A DNA stretch of 64,000 nt from the NCBI RefSeq assembly GCF_965215655.1, contig NZ_OZ244111.1, positions 806,001 to 870,000 of the forward strand, written 5' to 3'. How positions within the stretch are numbered: the stretch's first letter is position 1; each line of letters begins with the position of its first letter. A program made the translations under genes and the position numbers. The notes beneath the pieces were generated by a model, which searched no databases, was not told the origin of the DNA, and saw only the letters and a list, made by a program, of their open reading frames with translations. Origin of the DNA: Nioella sp965215655. GTDB lineage: Bacteria; Pseudomonadota; Alphaproteobacteria; Rhodobacterales; Rhodobacteraceae. Shown one piece after another: positions 51,395-60,593 of the stretch.

Positions 51395-51628
51395 CTACCG
51401 GTGGTGCGTCAGCGCCTGCCAGAGCGGTTTGATATCAAGTGCCGCCACCGCAATCCCAAGCGGGATCATCCAGAACCCGAGCACCGGCAGGAAGCCGAAC
51501 ACGCCCCCGACGATCAGCAGCAGACCAAGCACCAACCGCAACCCAGGTGGCACATTGGCCCGTATCCAGACCAGCCCCCGCTTCATCCGCATGCGGATCG
51601 CGGCCCATTTGCTTTGCATGTCGCTCAC
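51395..51628 (-). CDS. Small membrane protein (PGPGW-like)
   Basis: 77 aa. A positively charged N-terminus and two closely spaced helices (about residues 31-65, VLGLLLIVGGVFGFLPVLGF) as in PGPGW-type putative transmembrane proteins. Function unknown. The start overlaps the stop of the acetyltransferase gene (ATGA). Confidence 0.78.
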   Translation of the reverse strand: MSDMQSKWAAIRMRMKRGLVWIRANVPPGLRLVLGLLLIVGGVFGFLPVLGFWMIPLGIAVAALDIKPLWQALTHHR

Positions 51629-52101
51629 AGTGATGCGGTCTCCAGCCTCAGGATATTTTGCGGGCCGGAGCTGCCTCCGTGGTAGAGCCCGCCGGTATCA
51701 GTCCATCCCCCGGAAAGATAGGCGTTATGGGCCCGCGTATTGCGGCAATTGACGGTGAGGTAATAGAGTGCCTGCCCCGGATAGCGCCCCGCCAAATAGC
51801 CGGGCAAGGCCGCCAATAGCGCGCGGCCAAAACCCCGGCCCTGATATTGCGCGCCGATCAGCAGCCCGCGCAGGCCCCAGCCATGGGGCTCGGCGAAGTC
51901 GTGACTTGGCGCATAGTCCCGGTCGATCTTGAAAAAGCCGACCACCTCCGAACTTTCTCGCACCACATGAAAATCACGCGTGGGCAGGGGGTCTTTCACC
52001 ATGTCGCCGATGGCCCCCACGAAATCTGCCTGACCGGGACCGAGGGCAAGGTGCAATACCTCATCCACCCGGTCCCACGGCAGGTCGGCGATGGTGATCA
52101 C
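51625..52101 (-). CDS. GNAT family N-acetyltransferase
   Basis: 158 aa. The acetyl-CoA pyrophosphate-binding loop is LLIGAQYQGRGFGRALLAAL, followed by NCRNTRAHNAYLSGGW, typical of GNAT motif B. Acceptor unknown. It overlaps pepF upstream and the small membrane protein gene downstream, forming a three-gene operon. Confidence 0.88.
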   Translation of the reverse strand: MITIADLPWDRVDEVLHLALGPGQADFVGAIGDMVKDPLPTRDFHVVRESSEVVGFFKIDRDYAPSHDFAEPHGWGLRGLLIGAQYQGRGFGRALLAALPGYLAGRYPGQALYYLTVNCRNTRAHNAYLSGGWTDTGGLYHGGSSGPQNILRLETASL

Positions 52102-53933
52102 CCCTCCATCGCCTCCAACTCGTCGATGAAGCTTTCGATCATGGACAGGCCCTTGTCCCAGAAAGCCGGGTCGCTGGCATCAAGGCCAAAGGGTGCGAGC
52201 AGTTCCTTGTGATGCTTCGATCCGCCTGCCTTCAGCATGTCGAAATACTTCTCCTGGAAGTCGTCGCCGCCTTCCTCGTAAACCGCGTAAAGCGCGTTCA
52301 CGAGGCCATCGCCGAAAGCATAGGCATAGACGTAGAAGGGCGAATGCACGAAATGGGGGATATAGGCCCAGAAGGTTTCATACCCATCCATGAAGTTGAA
52401 GACCGGCCCCAGGCTTTCGGCCTGCACGGACATCCACAGCGCGTTGATGTCATCCGGCGTCAGTTCGCTTTCCGCGCGGGCGGCGTGCAGTTTGCACTCG
52501 AAGTCATAGAAAGCGATCTGGCGCACGACGGTGTTGATCATGTCCTCGACCTTGCCCGCCAGCATCACCTTGCGTTCGGCGTCATTCTTTGCCTGCCCCA
52601 GCATCTTGCGGAAGGTCAGCATCTCGCCAAAGACGGACGCGGTTTCCGCCAGCGTCAGCGGGGTGGAGGACAGCAATTCGCCCTGACCGGCGGCCAGCCG
52701 CTGATGGACCCCATGGCCAAGCTCATGCGCCAGCGTCATCACATCGCGCGGTTTGCCGAGATAGTTCAGCATCACGTAAGGGTGGGCGTCCGCGACAGTC
52801 GGGTGTGCGAAGGCGCCGGGTGCCTTGCCCTCTTTCACGGCGGCGTCGATCCAGCCATCGGTGAAGAAGGGTTCTGCCAGTTCCGCCATTCGCGGGTCGA
52901 AATCCGCATAGGCCTCTGACACCACTTTCCGCGCTTCCTCCCAATGCACCAGCCGGTCATCTTCCATCGGCAGCGGTGCGTTGCGGTCCCAGACTTCCAG
53001 CGTGTCGAGGCCAAGCCACTTTGCCTTGAGCGCATAGTAGCGATGCGAGAGGCGGGGGTAGGCGGCGACAACCGCGTTTCGCAACGCCTCCACCACTTCG
53101 GGCTCCACATGGTTGGCCAGGTGTCGGCCCATCTGGGGCGAGGGCAGATTGCGCCAGCGGTCCTCGATTTCCTTTTCCTTGGCCAGCGTGTTGTGGACGC
53201 GGGCAAAGAGCCCGATCCGTTCACCAAAAGTTGCAGCCAGCGCCCGCGCACCCGCTTCGCGCTTGTCGCGGTTCTGGTCGGTCAGCAGGTTCAGCGTGGC
53301 CTCGATGCCAAGCTCTTCGCCGTCCACGTCGAATGTCAGCCCGGCAATGGTTTCGTCAAAGAGCTTGTTCCACGCAGCCGCCCCAACCATCGACTGATCG
53401 TGGAGGAATTTTTCCAACTCGTCCGACAGCTGGTAGGGCTTCATCGCGCGCATCCGGTCGAAGATGGGGCGATAGCGGGCCAGATCGGCATTGGCGGCCA
53501 TCAGCCCCTCGAAATGCGCATCCTCCAGCCGGTTGAACTCCAGCCCCCAGAAAACCAGCGAGGTGGTTGCGATCGTAATCGCCTCCTGCATGTTCGACAT
53601 GAACTGCGCGCGTTCCGGGTCGGTGGTGTGCTGGTAATAGCGCAGGCCGGCGAAGGACATCAGCCGCCCGGCAATCAGGTCGATCTTTTCATAGCGCTGC
53701 ACGGCCTCCAGCATCTGGTCTGCCGTCAGCTCGGCCAGCTTGCCTTCATAGTCCGAAGCAAAGGCGGCGCATTCCCCGGCCAGCCATTCCTTGTCCCGGT
53801 CAATCTCGGGTGCGTCGGTGGCGGGGTAGAGGTCGCTCAGGTCCCATTCCGGCAGGTCCCCCAGATTATCGGCCCCTCCACCGGCATTGGCATCGCGGAG
53901 AATGGGATCGGGATCGGTGGGGATACGGAACAT
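52098..53933 (-). CDS. pepF: Oligoendopeptidase F (M3 family)
   Basis: 611 aa, normal length, cytoplasmic zinc metallopeptidase that cleaves short peptides. The zinc motif is HELGH in TLAHELGHGVHQ, and the third ligand region and HSPFYVYAYAFGDGL tail are present. The ATG at 53933 is preceded by GAGG; an in-frame extension to 54050 adds a basic stretch that is not part of the family. First gene of a short leftward operon. Confidence 0.94.
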   Translation of the reverse strand: MFRIPTDPDPILRDANAGGGADNLGDLPEWDLSDLYPATDAPEIDRDKEWLAGECAAFASDYEGKLAELTADQMLEAVQRYEKIDLIAGRLMSFAGLRYYQHTTDPERAQFMSNMQEAITIATTSLVFWGLEFNRLEDAHFEGLMAANADLARYRPIFDRMRAMKPYQLSDELEKFLHDQSMVGAAAWNKLFDETIAGLTFDVDGEELGIEATLNLLTDQNRDKREAGARALAATFGERIGLFARVHNTLAKEKEIEDRWRNLPSPQMGRHLANHVEPEVVEALRNAVVAAYPRLSHRYYALKAKWLGLDTLEVWDRNAPLPMEDDRLVHWEEARKVVSEAYADFDPRMAELAEPFFTDGWIDAAVKEGKAPGAFAHPTVADAHPYVMLNYLGKPRDVMTLAHELGHGVHQRLAAGQGELLSSTPLTLAETASVFGEMLTFRKMLGQAKNDAERKVMLAGKVEDMINTVVRQIAFYDFECKLHAARAESELTPDDINALWMSVQAESLGPVFNFMDGYETFWAYIPHFVHSPFYVYAYAFGDGLVNALYAVYEEGGDDFQEKYFDMLKAGGSKHHKELLAPFGLDASDPAFWDKGLSMIESFIDELEAMEG

Positions 53934-54095
53934 CAAGATACCTCTTTGGACATTGGTTCCCATCGATATGCGGTTTGATGCGCGCTTTGGCAATGGCCGC
54001 TTCTTGCCTTGCGAGGAGTATTGATGCTTAATGGACTTAGTGGCAGGCAATCAGGCGCGCGGACCTATCTCACGATATCTAACGGGAGGTTTTCT

Positions 54096-54410
54096 ATGCG
54101 GAGTATTCTTATTTGTGCCCTCGTTTCCACATCACTACTGACGGCCTGCGACAGCGGACCTAGTGGAGATTCAAGCATCTTCCAGGTGCGGAGTTTTGAA
54201 ACTGGGCGCAGACAGGTCGGTGAGATCACCGTCGAGAATTCCACCTACGATGTGTTTGATATTGATTTCCAGTATGACGACCGTCAGGAAACCCGCCGCT
54301 ATGTCATTGTTGGCAGCACCCGGGTTCAGTGCACGGATGAAGACTGCCAGCAGGCTGTCGAGGAATATCTGCGCAACGAACGCCGGGGCGAAGAAGACCA
54401 CGGGTATTGA
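54096..54410 (+). CDS. Small lipoprotein
   Basis: 104 aa, start at 54096 with GGGAGG upstream. Lipoprotein signal peptide with lipobox LLTAC (Cys18 or thereabouts), followed by about 85 mostly polar residues with a cysteine pair near the end (CTDEDC). Function unknown. It faces a gene on the other strand with one base between the stops. Confidence 0.78.
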   Translation: MRSILICALVSTSLLTACDSGPSGDSSIFQVRSFETGRRQVGEITVENSTYDVFDIDFQYDDRQETRRYVIVGSTRVQCTDEDCQQAVEEYLRNERRGEEDHGY

Positions 54411-54411
54411 T

Positions 54412-54741
54412 CTAGAGGTCGACGGGCTCATCTACCGGATCGGCGAATTCGCTGTTCGGCTCAGTAACACGGCGGCGGATGATGATATCGCCATTGGGCA
54501 GCCGTTCGGGCAGTTCGTACATTGCGACGTCGTCAATCAACGCGCCAAGCTCTGCGATCATGGGCAATAGATGCTCATCCACGAAAGGCCGCATCTCCTC
54601 GGCCAGGCCTTCAAGGATCAGCCGCGAGCCCTCTGACAGCAGCCCCCAGCCTTCGCGCAGATTGCTGTCTTCACCGGTGTCCTGCGCGGTGGCAGGGCTG
54701 GCGAAGGCAAGGATCAGGGCAAAGGGAATGACGTGTTTCAT
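54412..54741 (-). CDS. Small exported protein of unknown function
   Basis: 109 aa with a signal peptide (MKHVIPFALILAFASPATAQ). The mature part is helical and acidic, followed by LPNGDIIIRRR and an acidic, proline-containing tail, a pattern common to small periplasmic proteins of Rhodobacteraceae that are often misnamed as ATPases. There is no P-loop. The start at 54741 is chosen for the signal peptide; an in-frame start at 54813 would hide it and overlap the nuclease gene. Confidence 0.75.
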   Translation of the reverse strand: MKHVIPFALILAFASPATAQDTGEDSNLREGWGLLSEGSRLILEGLAEEMRPFVDEHLLPMIAELGALIDDVAMYELPERLPNGDIIIRRRVTEPNSEFADPVDEPVDL

Positions 54742-54781
54742 GCCCCATAAGATAAGCGCGAATGGCCCCGGTTTGAAGGGG

Positions 54782-55834
54782 TCAGCCGCTGACGGGAGCG
54801 GGAAATGGCCCATTCAGTTCCATCGTGACCGGGAAGTGATCCGAGGCCAGCAGCAGCGCCCGTTGCAGGGTCTCATCGCGCCAGCAGGCCGGGTCTTCGA
54901 ACGGGTGCCAGATGCGCCAGTTTCCGCTGAAAGGGCGCAGGACCGGGCTGACCATGATGTAGTCGAGCAGCGCCGTCAGGAAGCGATCCTCATCCCGAAT
55001 ATAGAACCGCGCTGTGGTGGGTTGTGCCCCGAGCCGCGATTGCAACGCCTGCTCCGCATGCGGATCATACAACTGGTCCTCAAGGTCCAGATCGGTGCCC
55101 AGTACGATTTCCAGCCCCGACCGGCCAAAGAGCCGCTCAAATTCATCCAGACCCGGACCATCGTTGAAATCACCAGCCACGATCAGCGGATCCCCCATGT
55201 CCAGGTGATGGTCCACCCGTTCCCGCAGCCAGATACATTGCGCCAGTTGCTTGCGCCGGTTGGCGATGGCCAGACGCATCATCTCATCGCGGTTGCGCGC
55301 GCCATGGGGCGCCTTGGACTTGGCGTGCACCCCGATCAGCCGGAACGTGCCTTCATCGCTGTCGATCAGCGCCTCAAGCGGCGGTTTGGAGAAGGTCACC
55401 AGATCCTCGGTGGCGTCGATATCCAGGTCGATGCGGTAGGTTCCGTCAAAGCGGGGGGCGATGCGGGACCCTTTCTTGCCCGTTTCCTCACCGATCGGAT
55501 CATGGACGGCACTCAAAACATCAGGATCGTAAAGCAGCATGATTTCCTGCTGCGTGTGGTTCTCGAAGCCGATCAGCGCTTTGCGCGCGCGGATGCCAGC
55601 GTAGGCGGCGAAGCCCTCAAGGGCGAGACTGCCATTGCGCTGACGTGAGCTGTCGGGCGCTTCGATGACCAGAACGACATCGGCATCCAGACGTTTGAAC
55701 ACGAAGGCCAGGGCGGCAAGCTGCTCGCCCCGCGTGACATCCTGACGGCCGGACCACTGCCCGTCCTCCAGCAACTTCCCCTCGTCATCGAAGAGATTGG
55801 AAAACCATTCCACGTTATAGGTGGCGATGCGCAT
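54782..55834 (-). CDS. Endonuclease/exonuclease/phosphatase family protein
   Basis: 350 aa, DNase I-like fold. MRIATYNVEWF at the N-terminus, VIEAPDS with the metal-binding acid, VHAKSKAP, AGDFNDGPG and ASDHFPV with the catalytic Asp-His pair near the C-terminus are all present. No signal peptide, so a cytoplasmic nuclease or phosphodiesterase; substrate unknown. The DnaJ-type gene ends six bases upstream. Confidence 0.88.
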   Translation of the reverse strand: MRIATYNVEWFSNLFDDEGKLLEDGQWSGRQDVTRGEQLAALAFVFKRLDADVVLVIEAPDSSRQRNGSLALEGFAAYAGIRARKALIGFENHTQQEIMLLYDPDVLSAVHDPIGEETGKKGSRIAPRFDGTYRIDLDIDATEDLVTFSKPPLEALIDSDEGTFRLIGVHAKSKAPHGARNRDEMMRLAIANRRKQLAQCIWLRERVDHHLDMGDPLIVAGDFNDGPGLDEFERLFGRSGLEIVLGTDLDLEDQLYDPHAEQALQSRLGAQPTTARFYIRDEDRFLTALLDYIMVSPVLRPFSGNWRIWHPFEDPACWRDETLQRALLLASDHFPVTMELNGPFPAPVSG

Positions 55835-55839
55835 GGAGG

Positions 55840-56523
55840 TCAGCTCCCGTGGTGGGCTTCGATCTCTTCCCAGGCCTTGTTGATGGCAATAAGCCGGGTC
55901 TGGGCCAGTTGCACGGCCTCTTCCGGCACCCCGCGCGCCATCATCCGGTCGGGATGGGTTTCGACCACCAGCCGTCGCCAGACCTTGCGGATTTCTGCCA
56001 GCGACATGGCCGGGTCTACCCCCAGAACCGTGTAGGGGTCGGGATCCGCATCCGGCACGTTGCGGGCGCGCAGGGCCGCGAATTCGCGTTTGGACATGCC
56101 GAAGATCTCGGCCACCCGTTCAAGGAAGGCATCCTCGGCGGGGTGATATTCGCCATCGGCCACGGCGATGTGAAACAACCCGTCCATCAGGTCCGTCAGC
56201 ACAGCGCTGTCGGCTTCGAACATTGTGGCGATCTTGCGGGCGTAGTCCTCGAACCCGGCCACATCCTCTCGTGCCAGATTGAAGACGCGCGCTGCCGATC
56301 TCTCATCGGCCTGCGGAATGGCGAAGACCTCGCGGAAGGCGGTCACCTCGTTGCGGGTGACCAGGCCATCGGCCTTGGCCATCTTCGCGCCAAGGGCAAT
56401 CACGGCAATCGCGAAGCCGACGGTCAGTTCCGGCGGCTTGCGCAGCTTGTCGAACATGGCGCCAAGCCCTTCACCGGAGGTGAGGGCCGCTAGCGCGTCA
56501 CTGATACGGGACCATAGGGACAT
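55840..56523 (-). CDS. DjlA-type protein with TerB and J domains
   Basis: 227 aa. A TerB-like helical domain (about residues 30-145, FAIAVIALGAKMAKADGLVT) and a C-terminal J domain (about 160-227) with the HPD motif in VVETHPDRMM, which stimulates the ATPase of DnaK. The transmembrane N-terminus of E. coli DjlA is not obvious here. Probably a co-chaperone. Confidence 0.9.
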   Translation of the reverse strand: MSLWSRISDALAALTSGEGLGAMFDKLRKPPELTVGFAIAVIALGAKMAKADGLVTRNEVTAFREVFAIPQADERSAARVFNLAREDVAGFEDYARKIATMFEADSAVLTDLMDGLFHIAVADGEYHPAEDAFLERVAEIFGMSKREFAALRARNVPDADPDPYTVLGVDPAMSLAEIRKVWRRLVVETHPDRMMARGVPEEAVQLAQTRLIAINKAWEEIEAHHGS

Positions 56524-56554
56524 GGGGGGCTTTTACCCCGACGGGCCGGGAATG

Positions 56555-57025
56555 TCAGAGGAATTTCTGCATCAGCACAAGATCGTGCCACCGGTCGAAT
56601 TTTCGTCCCACCTGCAGCAGGCGAGCGCTGTGGGCATAGCCAAGCGCGCTGTGAAAGGCGAGCCCGGCACTGTTTTCACCAGAGATGCCTGCAAAAAGCG
56701 AATGCACCCCGGCCTTGCGGGCATGGTCTTCCAAAGCGGCCATAAGGTCGCGCCCCAGCCCCCGACCCTGGGCCGAGGGCGTGATATGTACAGAATGTTC
56801 CATCGTATGGACGTAGCCCGGCCCGCCCCGGAACTGGAAATAGGTGGCAAATCCCACAACGGTACCCGCGTCTTCGGCCACCCAATAGGGCTGTGAAGCC
56901 ATCGCTCCCGCAATTGCCGAGGGTTGCTTTTCCTCAGTGGTAAAGGTGGCCACCGTATCGCGAATGATATGGTTCCAGATCGCCGCAATGGCTGGCGCGT
57001 CAGCAGGTCGGGCGGTGCGGATCAC
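56555..57025 (-). CDS. GNAT family N-acetyltransferase, phosphinothricin-acetyltransferase-like
   Basis: 156 aa. Acetyl-CoA loop ITPSAQGRGLGRDLMAALEDHA, NSAGLAFHSALGYAHSA and GRKFDRWHDLVLMQ match the phosphinothricin/methionine-sulfone acetyltransferase group. It likely acetylates a toxic amino acid analogue or an amine. The start overlaps the stop of the VOC protein gene (ATGA). Confidence 0.88.
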   Translation of the reverse strand: MIRTARPADAPAIAAIWNHIIRDTVATFTTEEKQPSAIAGAMASQPYWVAEDAGTVVGFATYFQFRGGPGYVHTMEHSVHITPSAQGRGLGRDLMAALEDHARKAGVHSLFAGISGENSAGLAFHSALGYAHSARLLQVGRKFDRWHDLVLMQKFL

Positions 57026-57636
57026 AGGCGGATGGTTCCCTTCGGACCGGTCAACTCGACCGAAAGTGCCGGGGCAGGGCCGGTCACAATAGACAGGCGC
57101 GGATCGGTGATCATGGGGGCCAGTGCGGCGCTAAGGGCCGCGGCCTCGGGGTGGGTCAGGATAAGCCCGGTCATGCGAATACCGTGATCGGGCAGGCGCG
57201 GGGCCGGGTGGGCGCTGCCCTGCCATTCGATCATCGCGGGGAAGCAGTTGTTGAAGGGCAGTTTGCCATCGGTCGGCACCGCCATGCGCCAGCGCAGGTC
57301 GCCCCGCTCCAGCTCCCACGGCACGCCTGCGCCTTCGGGGGCTGCGGCCAGCGCGGCCTCCAGGTCGGGGCAGCGGCAAATCCAGTTGGTCATTCGGGGC
57401 GCGCCCGCGAATCTGTCGATGTCAAACCAGCGCGGCTGGTCGGGGCCCGGGGCGGCGGGGTTGATCGCGATGACCTCCAGATATTCCTCCGGCCCGAGCG
57501 AGAGCAGACGGTTATGCGTGCCCATGGCGGCATGTTCGCCTCCCGGGGCAAGCTCCACCCCCAAAGCGGTCTCGACATGGGCAACGCCTTCGGCAAGGCT
57601 GTCGCAGGAAATGGCCAGATGGTCGAATGTCAGCAT
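57022..57636 (-). CDS. VOC family (glyoxalase-like domain) protein
   Basis: 204 aa. LTFDHLAISCDSLAEGVAHVE at the N-terminus is a typical glyoxalase-like opening, with a second half repeating the beta-alpha fold. Metal ligands are plausible at His6 and later acids, but the reaction is unknown. It is translationally coupled to the acetyltransferase downstream. Confidence 0.82.
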   Translation of the reverse strand: MLTFDHLAISCDSLAEGVAHVETALGVELAPGGEHAAMGTHNRLLSLGPEEYLEVIAINPAAPGPDQPRWFDIDRFAGAPRMTNWICRCPDLEAALAAAPEGAGVPWELERGDLRWRMAVPTDGKLPFNNCFPAMIEWQGSAHPAPRLPDHGIRMTGLILTHPEAAALSAALAPMITDPRLSIVTGPAPALSVELTGPKGTIRL

Positions 57637-57711
57637 GAGTTTTTCCGCCTAGCGCCTATCTTGCGACGCAGGAAACCCCGCCTGTGGGCGAAGTGCAAGA
57701 GAAACACCGCG

Positions 57712-58269
57712 ATGGACCTGACCGCCCAGAAAGCCGCCCTCCGCAAGAAAGCCTTCACAGCCCGCGCCGAAGCCTTTGAGCGCGCGTCGGTATCTGACGC
57801 CAATGTCGCGCTGCTGGCTGAAATCGGTCCGGCCGAGGGCAAGGTGATCGCCGCCTATATGGCCATGCGGACCGAGCTGGACCCGACGCTCGCCATGCGC
57901 GCGCTGGCGGAAGCAAACCGGATCTGCGTGCCGGTGATCGAAGCAAATGGCCAGCCGCTCAGGTTCCGCGAATGGCGCCCCGGCTGTCGGATGGTCGACG
58001 GCCCCTTCGGCGCTCGGGTGCCGGAAAATGGCGACTGGCTGGAACCAGAGATCGTCGTCGCGCCTCTGGTGGCCTTTGACCGGGGCTGCAACCGGTTGGG
58101 CTATGGTGGCGGGTTCTATGACCGGACGCTGGAAGGGCTGCGTGCCAAGCGTCCGACACGGGCCATAGGCTTTGCCTATGCAGCGCAGGAGCTGGAGGGG
58201 CTGGTGGTGGAACCCACCGATCAGCTGCTTGATGCGGTGGTGACCGAGGCGGGCGTGTTCCGGCCCTGA
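57712..58269 (+). CDS. 5-formyltetrahydrofolate cyclo-ligase
   Basis: 185 aa. ATP-dependent conversion of 5-formyl-THF to 5,10-methenyl-THF. N-terminal KAALRKKAFTAR for phosphate binding, RTELDPTLAMRAL in the folate region, and VAFDRGCNRLGYGGGFYDR, the ATP/Mg signature, are present. The start at 57712 is the first ATG in front of the conserved region. Folate one-carbon enzyme with no operon partner. Confidence 0.93.
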   Translation: MDLTAQKAALRKKAFTARAEAFERASVSDANVALLAEIGPAEGKVIAAYMAMRTELDPTLAMRALAEANRICVPVIEANGQPLRFREWRPGCRMVDGPFGARVPENGDWLEPEIVVAPLVAFDRGCNRLGYGGGFYDRTLEGLRAKRPTRAIGFAYAAQELEGLVVEPTDQLLDAVVTEAGVFRP

Positions 58270-58298
58270 CGAGGGATGCGCGGAAACGGAGGGCAACG

Positions 58299-58775
58299 AT
58301 GGCCGAACACGACTACACCGCGCGGATCGTCTGGACGGGAAACCGGGGGCAGGGGACGGCCAGCTATCGCGGCTATGACCGGACGTGGAATGTCGAGACA
58401 CCTGGCAAGCCGGTGATCAACTGCTCGAACGACCCGCTGCTTGGCGGGGACCCGACGCGCCATAACCCCGAGGATATGCTGATCGCGGCCCTCTCGGCCT
58501 GTCACATGCTGTGGTTCCTGCACCTGGCAAGCGATGCCGGGATCGTGGTGGAAGGCTACGAGGACGATCCGCTGGCAAAGGGCGAAAGCCTGCCCTCTGG
58601 CGCTGGCCGGTTCCTGTCGGCCACGCTGCGGCCCCGGATCGCGCTGGCGCCGGGGTCGGACCCTGATGTGGCGGACCAGATTCACGCCCGCATTCACAAG
58701 GTCTGCTACATCGCGCGATCCGTCAATTTCCCCGTCAGCTATAACGCGAGCTACATTGTGCGCCCCTCGCCCTGA
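58299..58775 (+). CDS. OsmC family peroxiredoxin-like protein
   Basis: 158 aa. The family's single conserved cysteine region is LSACHMLWFLHLA (Cys near residue 67) and a second cysteine lies in HKVCYIARSVNFPVSYN. OsmC-type proteins reduce organic hydroperoxides using these two cysteines. AACGGAGGG is upstream of the ATG. Confidence 0.9.
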   Translation: MAEHDYTARIVWTGNRGQGTASYRGYDRTWNVETPGKPVINCSNDPLLGGDPTRHNPEDMLIAALSACHMLWFLHLASDAGIVVEGYEDDPLAKGESLPSGAGRFLSATLRPRIALAPGSDPDVADQIHARIHKVCYIARSVNFPVSYNASYIVRPSP

Positions 58776-58831
58776 GAGGTAACCGCACCCGACCTCTTGC
58801 CGCCCCGCACTGAACCGCCTAAGCCTTGGGC

Positions 58832-59656
58832 ATGAGATTGCTTTTCCTTGGCGATGTGATGGGGCGTGCGGGGCGCGCGGCCGTTGCGAACACCCTTCCC
58901 CGGCTGAAAACCGACTGGCGGCTCGACTTCGTCGTGGTCAATGGCGAGAACGCGACCTCGGGCCATGGCCTGTCGCAAAGCCATGCAGAGACCCTGCTGG
59001 CCGCAGGCGTTGATTGCCTGACCCTTGGCGATCACGCCTTCGATCAGCGCGACATGCTGCAATTCATCAACAAGGAGCCGCGCATCGTGCGGCCTGTGAA
59101 CTACGCCAAGACCGCACCGGGCCGGGGCTTTCAGCTGTTCGAGGCCAGGGGCGGGCGCAAGGTACTGGTGATGCAGGCGCTTGGGCAGGTGTTTATGAAG
59201 CGGCCCTTCTCGGACCCGTTTTCGGCGGTCGAGGGCATCCTGCGCGCGCATCCGCTTGGCGGGCTGGCCAGCGCCATTATCGTGGACATTCATTGCGAGG
59301 CGACTTCAGAGAAGATGGCCGTCGGGCACTTCTGCGATGGCCGCGCGAGCCTTGTGGTCGGCACCCACACCCATGTGCCCACGGGCGACGCACAGATCCT
59401 GCCGGGCGGCACCGCTTACCTGACGGATGCGGGCATGTGTGGCGATTACAACAGCGTTATCGGGATGGAAAAGACCGAACCCCTGCGCCGCTTCATCACC
59501 GGCATGCCGAAGGACCGGTTCACGCCGGCAGCGGGTGAGGCGACCCTGTCGGGCATATTTGTGGAAACCGATGACAAGACCGGCAAGGCGGCCAGGGTCG
59601 CCCCGATCCGCATCGGCGGGCGCTTGCAACAGGCGGGGCCGGATGGCGCGCTCTGA
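58832..59656 (+). CDS. YmdB / TIGR00282 family metallophosphoesterase
   Basis: 274 aa from the ATG at 58832; a TTG two codons earlier is less likely. Motifs LFLGDVMGRAGR, NGENATSGHGL, TLGDHAFDQ, DIHCEATSEK and VGTHTHVPT provide the di-metal ligands. YmdB-like enzymes hydrolyse 2',3'-cyclic nucleotides. The next gene starts inside its last codons. Confidence 0.9.
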   Translation: MRLLFLGDVMGRAGRAAVANTLPRLKTDWRLDFVVVNGENATSGHGLSQSHAETLLAAGVDCLTLGDHAFDQRDMLQFINKEPRIVRPVNYAKTAPGRGFQLFEARGGRKVLVMQALGQVFMKRPFSDPFSAVEGILRAHPLGGLASAIIVDIHCEATSEKMAVGHFCDGRASLVVGTHTHVPTGDAQILPGGTAYLTDAGMCGDYNSVIGMEKTEPLRRFITGMPKDRFTPAAGEATLSGIFVETDDKTGKAARVAPIRIGGRLQQAGPDGAL

Positions 59657-60572
59657 AAAACTGTGGCTCGTGGCGGTGCTGCTGGTCTGCTCGCTCGGGT
59701 GGGGCATTTCCATCCCCATGAGCAAGATCGCGGTCAGCGAAGGCTATCGCCACGTCGGCATCATCTTCTGGCAATTCGTGCTTGGGGCGGTCGTTCTCGG
59801 TTTTATCAACCGGATGACCGGGCGGGGCCTGCCGACAGATCCGCGCGCCTTGCGGTTTTACCTGATCATCGCCCTTATCGGCACGCTTCTGCCCAATAGC
59901 GCCAGTTATACGGCGGCCATTCATCTGCCCGGCGGCATCCTTGCGCTGTGCATTGCGATGGTGCCAATGCTGGCCTTCCCGATCGCTCTGGCCTGGGGCA
60001 ATGACCGGTTTTCGCCTGCGCGGCTTTTGGGCCTGTGCCTTGGCCTTGCCGCCATTGCAATGATCATGCTGCCGGAGACCAGCCTGCCCGATCCGGCCAT
60101 GCTGGTCTGGGTGCCCGTGGGGTTGATCGCCCCTGCCTTCTATGCCTTCGAGGGAAACTATGTGGCCCGCCACCAGCCCGCGGATCTGGATGCAGTGCAG
60201 GTGCTTCTTGGTGCGTCGCTTGTGGGAATCGTGATCTCTCTGCCCATTGCGCTTCTATCGGGGGAATGGATTTCCCCGCTGCCGCCCTATGGGTTGCCCG
60301 ATCTGGCGGTGGTCATCTCTTCCGTTGCCCATGCGCTCAGCTATGCGGGATATGTCTGGCTGGTGGGGCGGGGTGGGCCGGTATTTGCTGTGCAGATCTC
60401 CTACCTGGTGACCGGGTTCAGCGTTGGCTGGTCGTGGCTGTTGCTTGGCGAAACCTATTCGCCTTGGGTCTGGGGCGCCTTCGCGCTGATGTTGATGGGG
60501 GTGGCCTTGGTGCAGCCGCGTGCAAAGGAAGCCCTTGCCGTTCCTCTGCCCGTCAACAATGATGGCCCCTGA
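59643..60572 (+). CDS. DMT (EamA) family transporter
   Basis: 309 aa, ten helices in two EamA repeats, starting at the ATG at 59643, which overlaps the phosphoesterase gene by 14 bases. Likely an exporter of small metabolites or amino acids; substrate unknown. The signature GWGISIPMSKIAV is at the first helix. Confidence 0.88.
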   Translation: MARSEKLWLVAVLLVCSLGWGISIPMSKIAVSEGYRHVGIIFWQFVLGAVVLGFINRMTGRGLPTDPRALRFYLIIALIGTLLPNSASYTAAIHLPGGILALCIAMVPMLAFPIALAWGNDRFSPARLLGLCLGLAAIAMIMLPETSLPDPAMLVWVPVGLIAPAFYAFEGNYVARHQPADLDAVQVLLGASLVGIVISLPIALLSGEWISPLPPYGLPDLAVVISSVAHALSYAGYVWLVGRGGPVFAVQISYLVTGFSVGWSWLLLGETYSPWVWGAFALMLMGVALVQPRAKEALAVPLPVNNDGP

Positions 60573-60593
60573 TCAATCGGGACGGGATCGCCG